The position numbers and the translations under genes were made by a program. This document shows, piece after piece, positions 54,177 to 62,275 of a stretch of DNA of 64,000 bases. The DNA lies in contig CAKUFT010000004.1 in assembly GCA_934650095.1 (NCBI GenBank), positions 4,342 through 68,341 of the forward strand, written 5' to 3'. Below the pieces are notes generated by a model that did no database searches, had not been told where the DNA came from, and was given only the letters and a program-made list of their open reading frames with translations. The stretch is from an uncultured Collinsella sp. GTDB taxonomy: Bacteria; Actinomycetota; Coriobacteriia; Coriobacteriales; Coriobacteriaceae. Within the stretch, counting starts at the first letter, position 1. Each line of letters opens with the position of its first letter.

Positions 54177-54356
54177 CTAGCCAAAGAGCCCGCCAAACAA
54201 ACCACGGCGGCGCTTGTCATTCTTTTTCGATACGTCGACTTGCGCGTTCTTATCCTTCCGCTTTTTGCGATCCTGCTCCAGCTCGTCGTCATCGAGCAGC
54301 AGATCCCACTCAAATGGATCATCCGTCAGATCGAACAGGTCGTCGTCATCAAACAT
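54177..54356 (-). CDS. Small charged protein, 59 aa
   Basis: A short ORF with a very acidic first half (FDDDDLFDLTDDPFEWDLLLDDDELEQ) and a very basic second half (RKKRKDKNAQ...KKNDKRRRGLFGGLFG). AGGAGGG lies eight bases before the ATG, a good reason to think it is translated. It has no membrane segment or known fold. The C-terminal GLFGGLFG is a short glycine/phenylalanine repeat. It lies between the phosphoesterase and the candidate small RNA. Function unknown. Confidence 0.65.
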   Translation of the reverse strand: MFDDDDLFDLTDDPFEWDLLLDDDELEQDRKKRKDKNAQVDVSKKNDKRRRGLFGGLFG

Positions 54357-54470
54357 GGCAAGCCCTCCTAGATGCCGGAATGTCCGGCGTTTGACCTTAC
54401 GGAGAAGTCTAAAGGCACGTGCGGACACAAATTCACCCACCCGGGCCTTTTCGACCGTTCATCGCAACGA

Positions 54471-54499
54471 TTGCATGACGGAGCGCTTGCAGATAAGAT
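54471..54499 (+). promoter_or_regulatory. Sigma-70 promoter with no downstream protein gene
   Basis: TTGCAT (54471-54476), exactly 17 bases, TAAGAT (54494-54499). It points right into the 54506-54603 stretch, with no sense gene before the terminator there. Confidence 0.6.
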
Positions 54500-54505
54500 G
54501 GGGGC

Positions 54506-54603
54506 ACGGATGGCACCCGTGGCAGCGGGTCTTGCCAACTCTGATACACGTTTTCATCGTGAGAAGTGGCCGTCTTCGCTTACGCGGGGGCGGCCACTTT
54601 TTC
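54506..54603 (+). ncRNA. Candidate small RNA of about 98 nt
   Basis: Starts a few bases after the promoter and contains three predicted hairpins. The first is TGGCA..CCCG-loop-CGGG..TGCCA (54509-54535 region), the second CACG-loop-CGTG, and the third the terminator stem AAGTGGCCG/CGGCCACTT (54564-54599) followed by TTTTT. The sequence encodes no plausible peptide. It is not 4.5S, 6S, tmRNA or RNase P RNA as far as I can recognise. On the minus strand it would be the spacer between an aldehyde dehydrogenase and the 59-aa protein gene. Confidence 0.5.
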
Positions 54604-54621
54604 GTTATCTTCTATCTCGTT

Positions 54622-56001
54622 CTAGTGCACAAACATGCGCACGAACTTGTGTTTCCAGCTTGCGTAGGGCGCGTAGCGGAACGGTACATCCAGCCATGTT
54701 GCCTTGTTCACGATGCTCTTCTTGTGGCTAAACGTATCGAAACTCTCGCGGCCATGGTATTGCCCCATGCCGCTTGCGCCCATGCCGCCAAAGCCCATAT
54801 GGCTCGTAGCCAGATGCATGATGGTGTCATTGACGCAACCGCCGCCAAAGGGCACGTAACGCACAAAGCGCTGCTGCACCGAGCGGTCCTGGCTAAAGAT
54901 GTACAGCGCCAGCGGCGTCGAACGATCCGTAATAAACGCCTCGGCCTCGTCCAGGCTCTCAAACGTCAGCACCGGCAAGATGGGACCGAAAATCTCCTCC
55001 TGCATTACAGCATCCCCGGGCGTCACGCCGTCCAGGATCGTCGGCTCAATCTTGAGCGAGGCCTCGCGCGCCGCACCTCCCAGCACAACCTTGTCGGGGT
55101 CGATCAGCCCACGCACGCGCGCGAAATGCTTGGCGTTGACGATATGGCCGTAGTCCTCGTTGTCGAGCGGATGCTCGCCAAACATGCGACGGACTTCCTC
55201 CTTGATGAGACCCAACAGCTCGTCGTGCACGCGCGCATCGACCAGCAGGTAGTCGGGTGCCACACAGGTCTGGCCCACGTTGAGCCACTTACCAAAGGCG
55301 ATTCGGCGTGCTGCCACGCGCAAGTTTGCCGTGGCGTCCACGATGCAGGGGCTCTTGCCGCCCAGCTCAAGCGTCACGGGCGTGAGGTTTTTGCTCGCGC
55401 GCTCCATGACAAGCTTGCCGACCGGAACGCTGCCGGTAAAGAAAATCTTATCCCAACGCTCATCGAGCAGCGCCTCATTCTCGGCGCGGCCGCCCTCGAC
55501 GACCGTTACCAGGCGCGGATCAAACGCTTCCTCGCAAATCTGCTTGAGCACCGCACTCGAAGCCGGCGCATAGGCGCTCGGCTTGATGACCACGGTATTG
55601 CCCGCGGCAAGGGCGCCAGCAAGCGGCTCGAGCGTCAGCAAAAACGGGTAGTTCCAAGGCGCCATGATCAGCGTCACGCCATAGGGAACCGGCTGCGTCT
55701 TGCACACGCTAATGGCATTGGCGAGGTCGCACGGGCGCAGGTGCGCACGACTCCACCGGGCCACATGCGCAATCTGGTGGCGAATCTCGGAAAGCGACGT
55801 GCCGATCTCGCACATGTACGCCTCGTCATGCGACTTGCCCAAATCGGTCTTGAGCGCATGGGCGATATCGTCCTCGTGTGCCCGAACCGCATCGCGCAGG
55901 CGTACGAGCGCGCGGCGGCGAGCATCGACATCAAACGTGGCATGCGTCTTAAAATAGGCGCGCTGATCGCTAACGATGTGCGCGATCTCCTCGGTGTTCA
56001 T
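54622..56001 (-). CDS. NAD(P)-dependent aldehyde dehydrogenase
   Basis: A 459-aa enzyme of the class-3-like ALDH family that oxidises aldehydes to acids. Catalytic features are PWNYPFLLTLEPLAGALAAGNTVVIKPS, FFTGSVPVGK, general base LELGGKSP near residue 219, nucleophile GQTCVAPDY near 250, and EEIFGPILPV. Length and the C-terminal WLDVPFRYAPY are typical of this class. It is transcribed after the alcohol dehydrogenase gene with only eight bases between, so the pair may convert an alcohol to an acid through the aldehyde. Confidence 0.92.
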   Translation of the reverse strand: MNTEEIAHIVSDQRAYFKTHATFDVDARRRALVRLRDAVRAHEDDIAHALKTDLGKSHDEAYMCEIGTSLSEIRHQIAHVARWSRAHLRPCDLANAISVCKTQPVPYGVTLIMAPWNYPFLLTLEPLAGALAAGNTVVIKPSAYAPASSAVLKQICEEAFDPRLVTVVEGGRAENEALLDERWDKIFFTGSVPVGKLVMERASKNLTPVTLELGGKSPCIVDATANLRVAARRIAFGKWLNVGQTCVAPDYLLVDARVHDELLGLIKEEVRRMFGEHPLDNEDYGHIVNAKHFARVRGLIDPDKVVLGGAAREASLKIEPTILDGVTPGDAVMQEEIFGPILPVLTFESLDEAEAFITDRSTPLALYIFSQDRSVQQRFVRYVPFGGGCVNDTIMHLATSHMGFGGMGASGMGQYHGRESFDTFSHKKSIVNKATWLDVPFRYAPYASWKHKFVRMFVH

Positions 56002-56009
56002 GGACCCTC

Positions 56010-57230
56010 CTAGTTCTCGTCCTCAAACATACCACCCGCGACGACCTCGTACATATGCTCGAGCTCCAAACGGTCCATCAAAAGCGGAACGGGGTACAGC
56101 GGATTGGCCTCGGCATCGGCATGGGCCGCCATTTGCGGAATATCGGAGCGGCGAATGCCCGAGACATATTTAGGGATTCCCAAGGCCTCGTTCATGCGAT
56201 CGACCCAATCGATAAAAGCCTCGGCCGCAAGACTGTCCTGCGCAGCAGCCGGCGCAATACCCGCCATGCGAGCAAGATCGGCAAGCTTGGGAGCTGCAGT
56301 TTCACCATAAGCGCGAAGCATGTGCGGCAGGATGATGGCGTTGGCCAAACCGTGCGGAATGCCGTATCGGCCGCCCAGGCTGTGCGCGATGGCATGCACG
56401 TATCCGACATAGGAGCGTGTAAATGCGACGCCCGCCTTATACGCCGCCGAAAGCATGTTGCGGCGCGCACGCATGTTGTCACCATGCTCATAGGCCTCGA
56501 GCAAATTGTCGTGGATGAGCTGAACCGCCTGGCGCGCCATCTTGCGCGTATAGGGCGTAGTGCTGCGCCCGATAAAGGCCTCGACGGCATGCGTCAGGGC
56601 GTCCATACCCGTCTGCCCCGTAATGGCAGCAGGCAGACCGCGCGTAAACTCGGGGTCGTGCACCGCAAAACGCGGGATGAGCACAAAGTCGTTAATGGGG
56701 TACTTATAGTGAGTCTCGCCGTCGGTAATCACCGCCGCGAGCGTGACTTCGCTTCCTGTACCGGCGGTAGTGGGAACCGCGATAAGCAGCGGCAGGAGAC
56801 GGTGAACGCGCAACAGGCCGCGCATCTTGTTGATGGGTTTGTCGGGCTGCGCGATACGCGCCCCCACACCCTTGGCGCAGTCCATGGCCGAACCGCCACC
56901 AAAGCCGATAATGGCCCGGCAGTCGTTCTCGCGATACAGCGCCGCCGCTTCCTCCACATTCGAGACCGTGGGGTTCGCTCGCGTTTCGGCATAGACCGTA
57001 GCGTCAATCCCCTTGGACGCGAGCGCGCGCTCGAGCGGCGCCGTGAGCCCCAAACGGGCAATACCAGGGTCTGTCACGATGAGCACACGCTGAATCGAAC
57101 GCTTTTGAAGCACCGCGGGCACATCCTCGGCATGCTCCAAAATACGCGGCTCGGTATAGGGCAGGATCGGCAATGCGATGCGAAAAACCGTCTGAAATGT
57201 TCGGCACCAGGCACGACGGGCTAGATGCAT
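56010..57230 (-). CDS. Iron-containing alcohol dehydrogenase
   Basis: A 406-aa group III ADH that interconverts alcohols and aldehydes. Visible are GGGSAMDCAKGVG for NAD binding, PTTAGTGSEVTLAAV, the GMDALTHAVEAF segment and metal ligands in VHAIAHSLGGRYGIPHGLAN. The start is the ATG at 57230 with AGGAG nine bases upstream; the frame extends to 57311 without family similarity. It is the first gene of the pair with the aldehyde dehydrogenase. A palindrome just upstream may be a repressor site. Confidence 0.9.
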   Translation of the reverse strand: MHLARRAWCRTFQTVFRIALPILPYTEPRILEHAEDVPAVLQKRSIQRVLIVTDPGIARLGLTAPLERALASKGIDATVYAETRANPTVSNVEEAAALYRENDCRAIIGFGGGSAMDCAKGVGARIAQPDKPINKMRGLLRVHRLLPLLIAVPTTAGTGSEVTLAAVITDGETHYKYPINDFVLIPRFAVHDPEFTRGLPAAITGQTGMDALTHAVEAFIGRSTTPYTRKMARQAVQLIHDNLLEAYEHGDNMRARRNMLSAAYKAGVAFTRSYVGYVHAIAHSLGGRYGIPHGLANAIILPHMLRAYGETAAPKLADLARMAGIAPAAAQDSLAAEAFIDWVDRMNEALGIPKYVSGIRRSDIPQMAAHADAEANPLYPVPLLMDRLELEHMYEVVAGGMFEDEN

Positions 57231-57248
57231 AAAGGAAACTCCTTCATT

Positions 57249-57264
57249 TGTTGATGGGTCAACA
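57249..57264. promoter_or_regulatory. Candidate operator upstream of the alcohol dehydrogenase
   Basis: TGTTGA-tggg-TCAACA is a perfect 6+6 palindrome only 19 bases from the start codon, next to the ribosome site. Such TGTTGA-type sites are typical of TetR/MarR or LacI family operators. No regulator gene is adjacent. Confidence 0.4.
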
Positions 57265-57420
57265 TTTGCTCGACCGATTGTACTCATCGTGGGACGTAGG
57301 CGCCCTGCCAATCGTTAATCAATCAACATCTTCATATTGTTCGAAGCCACCGCGCTCATCTGCCGGTGTTAATCTTTCAGAGTCCATCAGACGCGCATCT
57401 ACCGCAAAGGAGGCACAAAG

Positions 57421-58314
57421 ATGCACGACATCTGGAACCCCTGGCATGGCTGCACGCGCGTAAGCGAGGGATGCGACAACTGCTACATGTATTACATGGA
57501 CGACCAGCGCGGCATCGACCCCTCCGTGATCAGCAAGAGCAGGTCGGGCTTTACCTATCCCCTTCAACGCCGACGAGACGGTAGCTACAAAGTTCGTGCC
57601 GGCGAGCTTATCCGCATCTGCATGACGAGCGACTTCTTGTTGCCCGAGGCCGATGCCTGGCGGCCAGAAGTGTGGGATATCATCCGCCAACGGCCCGACG
57701 TAAAGTTTTTCATTCTGACCAAACGTCCCGAACGCTTTTGCGACTGTCTGCCCAGCGACTGGGGCGATGGCTGGCATAACGTCATGCTCAACGTAACCTG
57801 CGAAAACCAGCGCAGGGCCAATGAACGGATTCCCCTGTTGCTCGCCACACCCGCGGCACACCGCGGCATTATGTGTGCGCCGTTTATCGGAAGCGTGTCC
57901 GTCGAGAAGGCCGCCCCCGGCAGCCTAGGAAAGCCCGACGGTATCGAGCAAGTCATCGTAGGCGGAGAAAACTACGCAGGCGCGCGTCCTTGTCATTACG
58001 AATGGGTGTGCGATTTGCATGCTGAATGCGTGGCGGCAGATGCAACGTTCGCTTTCATCGAGACCGGAAGCACCTTCGTTAAAGACGGGCGTACATATCA
58101 CCTTCGCGGCAAAAACCTACAAAGCGAGCAGGCATGGAAATCCGGTCTCCAGCACCGCGGCCGCCAAATCGAATGGGACCTAAGGGACCCGCTCGGCCTG
58201 GAAATCCCCAGCTCGGAGCTTTGGGATCCACCGTATTTTGAGTGGTGTGAAACCTGCGGAAGCAAGTTCATCTGCAACGGCTGCGTCCGCTGCGGATTAT
58301 GCGGCCGTTGCTAG
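57421..58314 (+). CDS. DUF5131 (phage Gp37/Gp68-type) protein with a C-terminal Cys cluster
   Basis: A 297-aa protein. The N-terminus IWNPWHGCTRVSEGCDNCYMYY carries a CX7CX2C motif common to DUF5131 proteins, which resemble radical-SAM enzymes. Further cues are MTSDFLLPEADAWRPEVWDIIRQRPDVKFFILTKRPER, NVTCENQRRANERIPLLL and GGENYAGARPCHYEWVCDL. The C-terminus CETCGSKFICNGCVRCGLCGRC contains eight cysteines in 22 residues, unusual for the family. The ATG at 57421 follows AAAGGAGG. Target unknown. The name comes from phage homologues, but no phage genes surround it. Confidence 0.82.
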   Translation: MHDIWNPWHGCTRVSEGCDNCYMYYMDDQRGIDPSVISKSRSGFTYPLQRRRDGSYKVRAGELIRICMTSDFLLPEADAWRPEVWDIIRQRPDVKFFILTKRPERFCDCLPSDWGDGWHNVMLNVTCENQRRANERIPLLLATPAAHRGIMCAPFIGSVSVEKAAPGSLGKPDGIEQVIVGGENYAGARPCHYEWVCDLHAECVAADATFAFIETGSTFVKDGRTYHLRGKNLQSEQAWKSGLQHRGRQIEWDLRDPLGLEIPSSELWDPPYFEWCETCGSKFICNGCVRCGLCGRC

Positions 58315-58329
58315 ATAGCAGCGACTAAA

Positions 58330-58357
58330 TTGTTTTATTAAAAATCATTCCTAATAG
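58330..58357 (+). promoter_or_regulatory. Putative promoter of the rubrerythrin gene
   Basis: TTGTTT, 16-base spacer, TAATAG in an AT-rich patch. About 110 bases of leader follow, containing a GTCCGG...CCGGAC stem (58409-58437) that may be a regulatory or stability hairpin. Confidence 0.4.
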
Positions 58358-58471
58358 GCTTCACATTCGGTCGCATTTATGGATAATAGAACTCGTCAAG
58401 ACGCACGTCCGGAGAGGGCCCTTACGGGACCGGACGAGCGCCCCATCGCCATCGATCGAAAGGATCGAATC

Positions 58472-59032
58472 ATGAAGTTTGTTTGCCCCGTTTGCGGTTA
58501 TGTGGAAGAGTTCGACGGCACCGAGCTGCCCGAGGATTTCAAGTGCCCCCAGTGCGGCGTTCCGGGTTCTCGTTTCCTGAAGCAGGAGGAGGGCCAGCTC
58601 GAGTGGGCTGCCGAGCACGTCGTGGGCGTCGCCAAGATGGAGGGCGTCTCCGAGGACATCGTTGCCGACCTGCGCGCCAACTTTGAGGGCGAGTGCTCCG
58701 AGGTCGGTATGTACCTGGCCATGGCTCGCGTCGCTCATCGTGAGGGCTATCCCGAGATCGGCCTGTACTGGGAGAAGGCTGCCTACGAGGAGGCCGAGCA
58801 CGCCGCCAAGTTCGCTGAGCTTCTGGGCGAGGTCGTGACCGACTCCACCAAGAAGAACCTCGAGATGCGCGTTGAGGCCGAGAACGGCGCCACCGCCGGC
58901 AAGACCGACCTTGCCAAGCGCGCCAAGGCCGCCGGTCTCGATGCCATCCACGACACCGTGCACGAGATGGCTCGCGACGAGGCCCGCCACGGCAAGGCTT
59001 TCGCCGGCCTGCTCAAGCGCTACTTTGGCTAA
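58472..59032 (+). CDS. Reverse rubrerythrin (rubredoxin domain first)
   Basis: A 186-aa peroxidase-type protein that detoxifies hydrogen peroxide in anaerobes. The N-terminal rubredoxin has CPVCGY and CPQCGV (iron ligands). The following four-helix domain has [23 protein letters not shown] and [17 protein letters not shown] with the diiron Glu/His ligands. The rubredoxin-first order marks the reverse type. Codon use is strongly biased and the ribosome site is AAAGGA, which suggests high expression. A strong terminator follows. Confidence 0.93.
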   Translation: MKFVCPVCGYVEEFDGTELPEDFKCPQCGVPGSRFLKQEEGQLEWAAEHVVGVAKMEGVSEDIVADLRANFEGECSEVGMYLAMARVAHREGYPEIGLYWEKAAYEEAEHAAKFAELLGEVVTDSTKKNLEMRVEAENGATAGKTDLAKRAKAAGLDAIHDTVHEMARDEARHGKAFAGLLKRYFG

Positions 59033-59066
59033 GCCAAGCGCCTGAGACATAACCTCTAGCTTGCTG

Positions 59067-59096
59067 AGGCCCGAACCACGTGGTTCGGGCCTTTTT
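59067..59096 (+). terminator. Terminator of the rubrerythrin gene
   Basis: AGGCCCGAACCA-CG-TGGTTCGGGCCT (perfect 12+12), then TTTTT. Confidence 0.92.
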
Positions 59097-59163
59097 CGTG
59101 CCTCACGAACTTGTTAACTCCCTGAAATAGGACCACCTTAGGCATCGGCTTCTCGTCAAAAAC

Positions 59164-59284
59164 TAAGTGAGTAGACTTTTTGGAACTTGCCGAGCACACC
59201 ATCCATATTGCTTTATAAAGCCGCAGGTAAATAACTTGTTGCAAAACGGCCTGGTCGCCAAACTGCCAAAAGTCTACTCACTTA
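59164..59284. repeat. 121-bp palindrome-ended element, copy 2
   Basis: Same terminal inverted repeat (TAAGTGAGTAGACTTTT exact on both sides), same 121-bp length and same central CCGCAGGTA as copies 1 and 3. Its right half is nearly identical to copy 3 (about 45 of 50 bases). The nuclease-like gene on the minus strand ends inside its right arm: the stop codon at 59274-59276 is part of the terminus. Confidence 0.9.
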
Positions 59285-60401
59285 GAACCGCAGCCGTCCA
59301 CGATCGAGTTGTTTTGTGTCTAACGGGCATCTTTCCGTCAATTACTCCCAATTTTGTCCAGTCAACGAATAGTTCAGATCGGAGTAATGTCTCAGCCCTT
59401 TGCTCATCTGAGCTTTTATCACGATATTCAGCATCGAGCATCCTGCATACGGCCTTAACAATCGCGCGGAATCTACCCTCATCGGATATCTGTCTGTGTG
59501 TCAGGAGAAGTACATCGTAGCCCATGGCCTGAAGGGCTGTCATGCGGTCAGCGTCACGCAAGCCATCCCCTGCGCGTCCGTGCGAGGCCTTCCCCTGACA
59601 TTCAATGGCCACCTGTCGCCTGCCGTCCGGCGAAGAAAGAAGTAGGTCGATATATACACGGGACTTTCCCACAATCGCTCGAGCACTTGTGCTTAGCGTC
59701 ACTTCGACATTGAGCTCTATGCCGCAGAACCCTTCGCCTCCCAGGGCTCGCGGCAGTCCAAGCAACAAATACGCCTCGACTTCAAAAGGCGACGCGGCAC
59801 CCAATGGAACGAGTTGCGATACCGCCAAAAATCTATTGCCGTAACGCATCCCGCAAACATCTGAACAAAACCGGTCAAGGTCTCTGCCCAAAACCAAAGC
59901 GTCTCGACGCCACAAATTTGAGGCGGTGCCGTCCTCGGACGGACAGCGCACCCAACCGAACGTTGTCGAAATCGCGCCCGAATCAATTGAGCGCGAAAGC
60001 TCCACCTCAAGCGCCGCCGGCAGAGCGCACACCGCAAACAAGCCGCACATCTCTGCCAACACAAAAAGAAGCTGGAGATCCGTCAGATGTCGAGACATGA
60101 TAAATGCCGTCAGCAGAGGAGACGTGACCAAAAATCCATGCTCCGTTTCCAGCACAGATTCCCTGGGGAGCTCGCCAAGGAACAGCCGCTGCCTAATGCT
60201 GGCAGGACAAGTCCGCTTGTTTCTCGTCCGAACCAATGTATACAACGGAAAGCCGAGCGCAACCGCAGCCGTCGGGTTACGGGCGAGGTCATATCGCTGC
60301 CGATCTTCTTCCGGCCGTGGAAGCGGCGGACACAAAGCGCGGACCTGAGGAGGCAAACGCCAGTACCTAAAAGCCGATATGTCACAAAGTAGATCCTTCA
60401 T
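59274..60401 (-). CDS. Nuclease-like protein between two repeat elements
   Basis: A 375-aa soluble protein from the ATG at 60401 (a start at 60443 is also open). The N-terminus begins DLLCDISAFRYW. The C-terminal half has VGKSRVYIDLLLSSPDGRRQVAIECQGKASHG, a restriction-endonuclease-like core with Asp252, Glu267 and Lys271, then HRQI. This resembles a coriobacterial family of AbiEi- or DUF559-like proteins of unknown role. Its last two codons and stop come from repeat copy 2, and copy 3 lies just upstream. A defence or repeat-associated function is inference. Poor ribosome site. Confidence 0.72.
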   Translation of the reverse strand: MKDLLCDISAFRYWRLPPQVRALCPPLPRPEEDRQRYDLARNPTAAVALGFPLYTLVRTRNKRTCPASIRQRLFLGELPRESVLETEHGFLVTSPLLTAFIMSRHLTDLQLLFVLAEMCGLFAVCALPAALEVELSRSIDSGAISTTFGWVRCPSEDGTASNLWRRDALVLGRDLDRFCSDVCGMRYGNRFLAVSQLVPLGAASPFEVEAYLLLGLPRALGGEGFCGIELNVEVTLSTSARAIVGKSRVYIDLLLSSPDGRRQVAIECQGKASHGRAGDGLRDADRMTALQAMGYDVLLLTHRQISDEGRFRAIVKAVCRMLDAEYRDKSSDEQRAETLLRSELFVDWTKLGVIDGKMPVRHKTTRSWTAAVLSE

Positions 60402-60484
60402 AGGCACAGGAAAACACGAATTCCAACCCAGCCTGTCTCGCATTGGCGCGAACGCACCAAAAATGGCACTGAACGGACAGCTAA

Positions 60485-60559
60485 GTTTTCAACAGCCCTC
60501 CCCAACTGACCAAAAGCTTGCCGAGAGCTGGACGAAGTTCTGTTGAAAACCCTTTTTTT
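60485..60559 (+). repeat. Inverted repeat with U-tract upstream of the nuclease-like gene
   Basis: GTTTTCAACAG (60485-60495) and CTGTTGAAAAC (60540-60550) are perfect, with a 44-base loop, followed by CCTTTTTTT. It looks like a plus-strand terminator but has no plus-strand gene before it; the element may belong to a mobile cassette. The rest of 60402-60581 holds nothing else I can identify. Confidence 0.5.
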
Positions 60560-60581
60560 CGCATGCAGAAGCTTTGTGCGA

Positions 60582-60702
60582 CAAGTGAGTAGGCTTTTTT
60601 GAACATCCCGAGCAGGCCGGTCATCCTGCTTTTCAAAACCGCAGGTAGATAGCTTGTTACAAAACTGCCTGGTCGCCAAAGTGCCAAAAGTCTACTCACT
60701 TA
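60582..60702. repeat. 121-bp palindrome-ended element, copy 3
   Basis: Same length and internal CCGCAGGTA. The left terminus is slightly diverged (CAAGTGAGTAGGC), the right intact. The pdxR stop codon (TAA, 60702-60700) is the outermost TAA of the right terminus. Confidence 0.9.
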
Positions 60703-62130
60703 GGTTGCAGAGCGCCCCGTTAACTGCAATTCCAAGGTATTAAGCACTTTCGGGCTCAGATCGTCATACTGGACAAGCATTTGAGTTGAGTTTTCAGGGA
60801 CAGATGCGCCATCGGTGCACCAAAAACAGTCACTGATATCGATAAAAGGGATACTCGAGTGCATGAGGGCCCGTGCAAAAGAGCTTCCGCCCGCTTCGCA
60901 CTCCGCAACCACGGTGCAGTAAAGGCCCGCGTCTGCATGCTCGATCGAGACCTCCCCCGCCGGAAACGCCTTGCGCACAATTGCCGCCAGACCATCGCGC
61001 GCCTCACGAGCACGAACACGCACGCGGTTCACATGGCGCTCGTAATCGCCCGATTCGAGCAAGCGTGCCAACGCGACCTGATCGACGGAGCTGACCGACG
61101 AGGCATAAAAACCCAGCTCACGCCTGAATCGTTCCATGAGCTCATCGGGCAGGACCATGTATGCTAGGCGCAGGGCCGATGACAGGCTCTTAGAAAAGGT
61201 ATTGGTGTAGATGACCGATTGGGCGGCATCGATCGATGCGAGCGCGGGGATAGGCTTGCCGGCAAGGCGAAACTCGCAATCAAAGTCATCTTCGATGAGG
61301 TATCGACCCGACCGATCGGCAGCCCAGCTCAGCAGTGCGTAGCGACGCGCGATACTTGTCACCAGGCCGGTTGGATATTGATGGGACGGCATTAGGTGAA
61401 GAACATCCGCCCCAGCATCGAGCAGCTCACCCAAGTTAACGCCCTCACCATCAAGCGGGATATGCCGCACCTTGCAGCCCATGGCCTGATAGATGCGCGT
61501 CAGACGCAAGTAGCCCGGGTCCTCGACAGCGTATGTCTTGTCTGCGCCAAGCAGCTGAACCAACATGGTATCGAGCAGCTGAGCGCCCGCACCGATGACG
61601 ATATTGTCGGGATTGACATTCATGCCCCTCGTCCCGCGAAGATGATGCGCAATTGCATGCCGCAGCCGAGCGGTGCCTTGCGCAGGTGCGGGCGAGAAGA
61701 TTTCGCGCTCATCTTCGGACGCCAACGTCGCCCGCAGAGCACTTTGCCAGAGACGTGCGGCTTCCAAGGCGGAAGGAGAAAGCGCGGCGAATTGTTCAGG
61801 CTGTCCATAGGAGTCATGAACGCCAAAGCTCGCAGGAGCAGCATCTCGGTCGGCATCCTCCGCAGCCGAAGCCAGAACCGGGGCTTCGGGAAGCTCGCAC
61901 GCGTAGTAGCCACGACGCGGCTTTGAGCAAATATAACCCTCGGCGAGCAACTGGCTATATGCATTTTCGATCGTAATGACACTGATTCCCAGATGACTGG
62001 CAAAGGCACGCTTGGACGGCAGGTGCTCCCCCGCCGCAATGCGACCAGCAACGATATCATCTCGAATTTGCTGGTAAACATACTCATAGAGCGATGCTCC
62101 GCCACGTTGTTCCAAATTGTAGTCAAGCAT
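60700..62130 (-). CDS. pdxR: MocR-type regulator of vitamin B6 synthesis
   Basis: A 476-aa GntR/aminotransferase fusion. An N-terminal winged helix (SLYEYVYQQIRDDIVAGRIAAGEHLPSKRAFASHLGISVITIENAYSQLLAEGYI) is followed by a fold-type I aminotransferase domain with the PLP-lysine motif YTNTFSKSLSSALRLAYM. MocR proteins sense PLP. It is divergent from pdxS, the classic arrangement of a regulator of pdxST. I start at the ATG at 62130 (AGGTGG upstream) rather than 62163. Its stop codon lies inside the terminus of repeat copy 3. Confidence 0.9.
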   Translation of the reverse strand: MLDYNLEQRGGASLYEYVYQQIRDDIVAGRIAAGEHLPSKRAFASHLGISVITIENAYSQLLAEGYICSKPRRGYYACELPEAPVLASAAEDADRDAAPASFGVHDSYGQPEQFAALSPSALEAARLWQSALRATLASEDEREIFSPAPAQGTARLRHAIAHHLRGTRGMNVNPDNIVIGAGAQLLDTMLVQLLGADKTYAVEDPGYLRLTRIYQAMGCKVRHIPLDGEGVNLGELLDAGADVLHLMPSHQYPTGLVTSIARRYALLSWAADRSGRYLIEDDFDCEFRLAGKPIPALASIDAAQSVIYTNTFSKSLSSALRLAYMVLPDELMERFRRELGFYASSVSSVDQVALARLLESGDYERHVNRVRVRAREARDGLAAIVRKAFPAGEVSIEHADAGLYCTVVAECEAGGSSFARALMHSSIPFIDISDCFWCTDGASVPENSTQMLVQYDDLSPKVLNTLELQLTGRSAT

Positions 62131-62275
62131 GAGTTTGCCACCTGACCTTATCGTGTCATTCAATCTGGTATTAGTCTGACCTTGTTATTATCTCGAAAAC
62201 TGAGTATTCCGCCATACCCAGCTCCCCTATAGGATGTTCCGTCAAGCAATGCACATGCCAACCAAGGGAGCAACC

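Noticed and set aside
59056..59244. Short frames reading through the 121-bp elements (also near 47751-47939 and 60398-60679)
   Set aside because: They look superficially similar because the element is repeated, but they have no starts with ribosome sites, and stop codons in the termini cut all frames.
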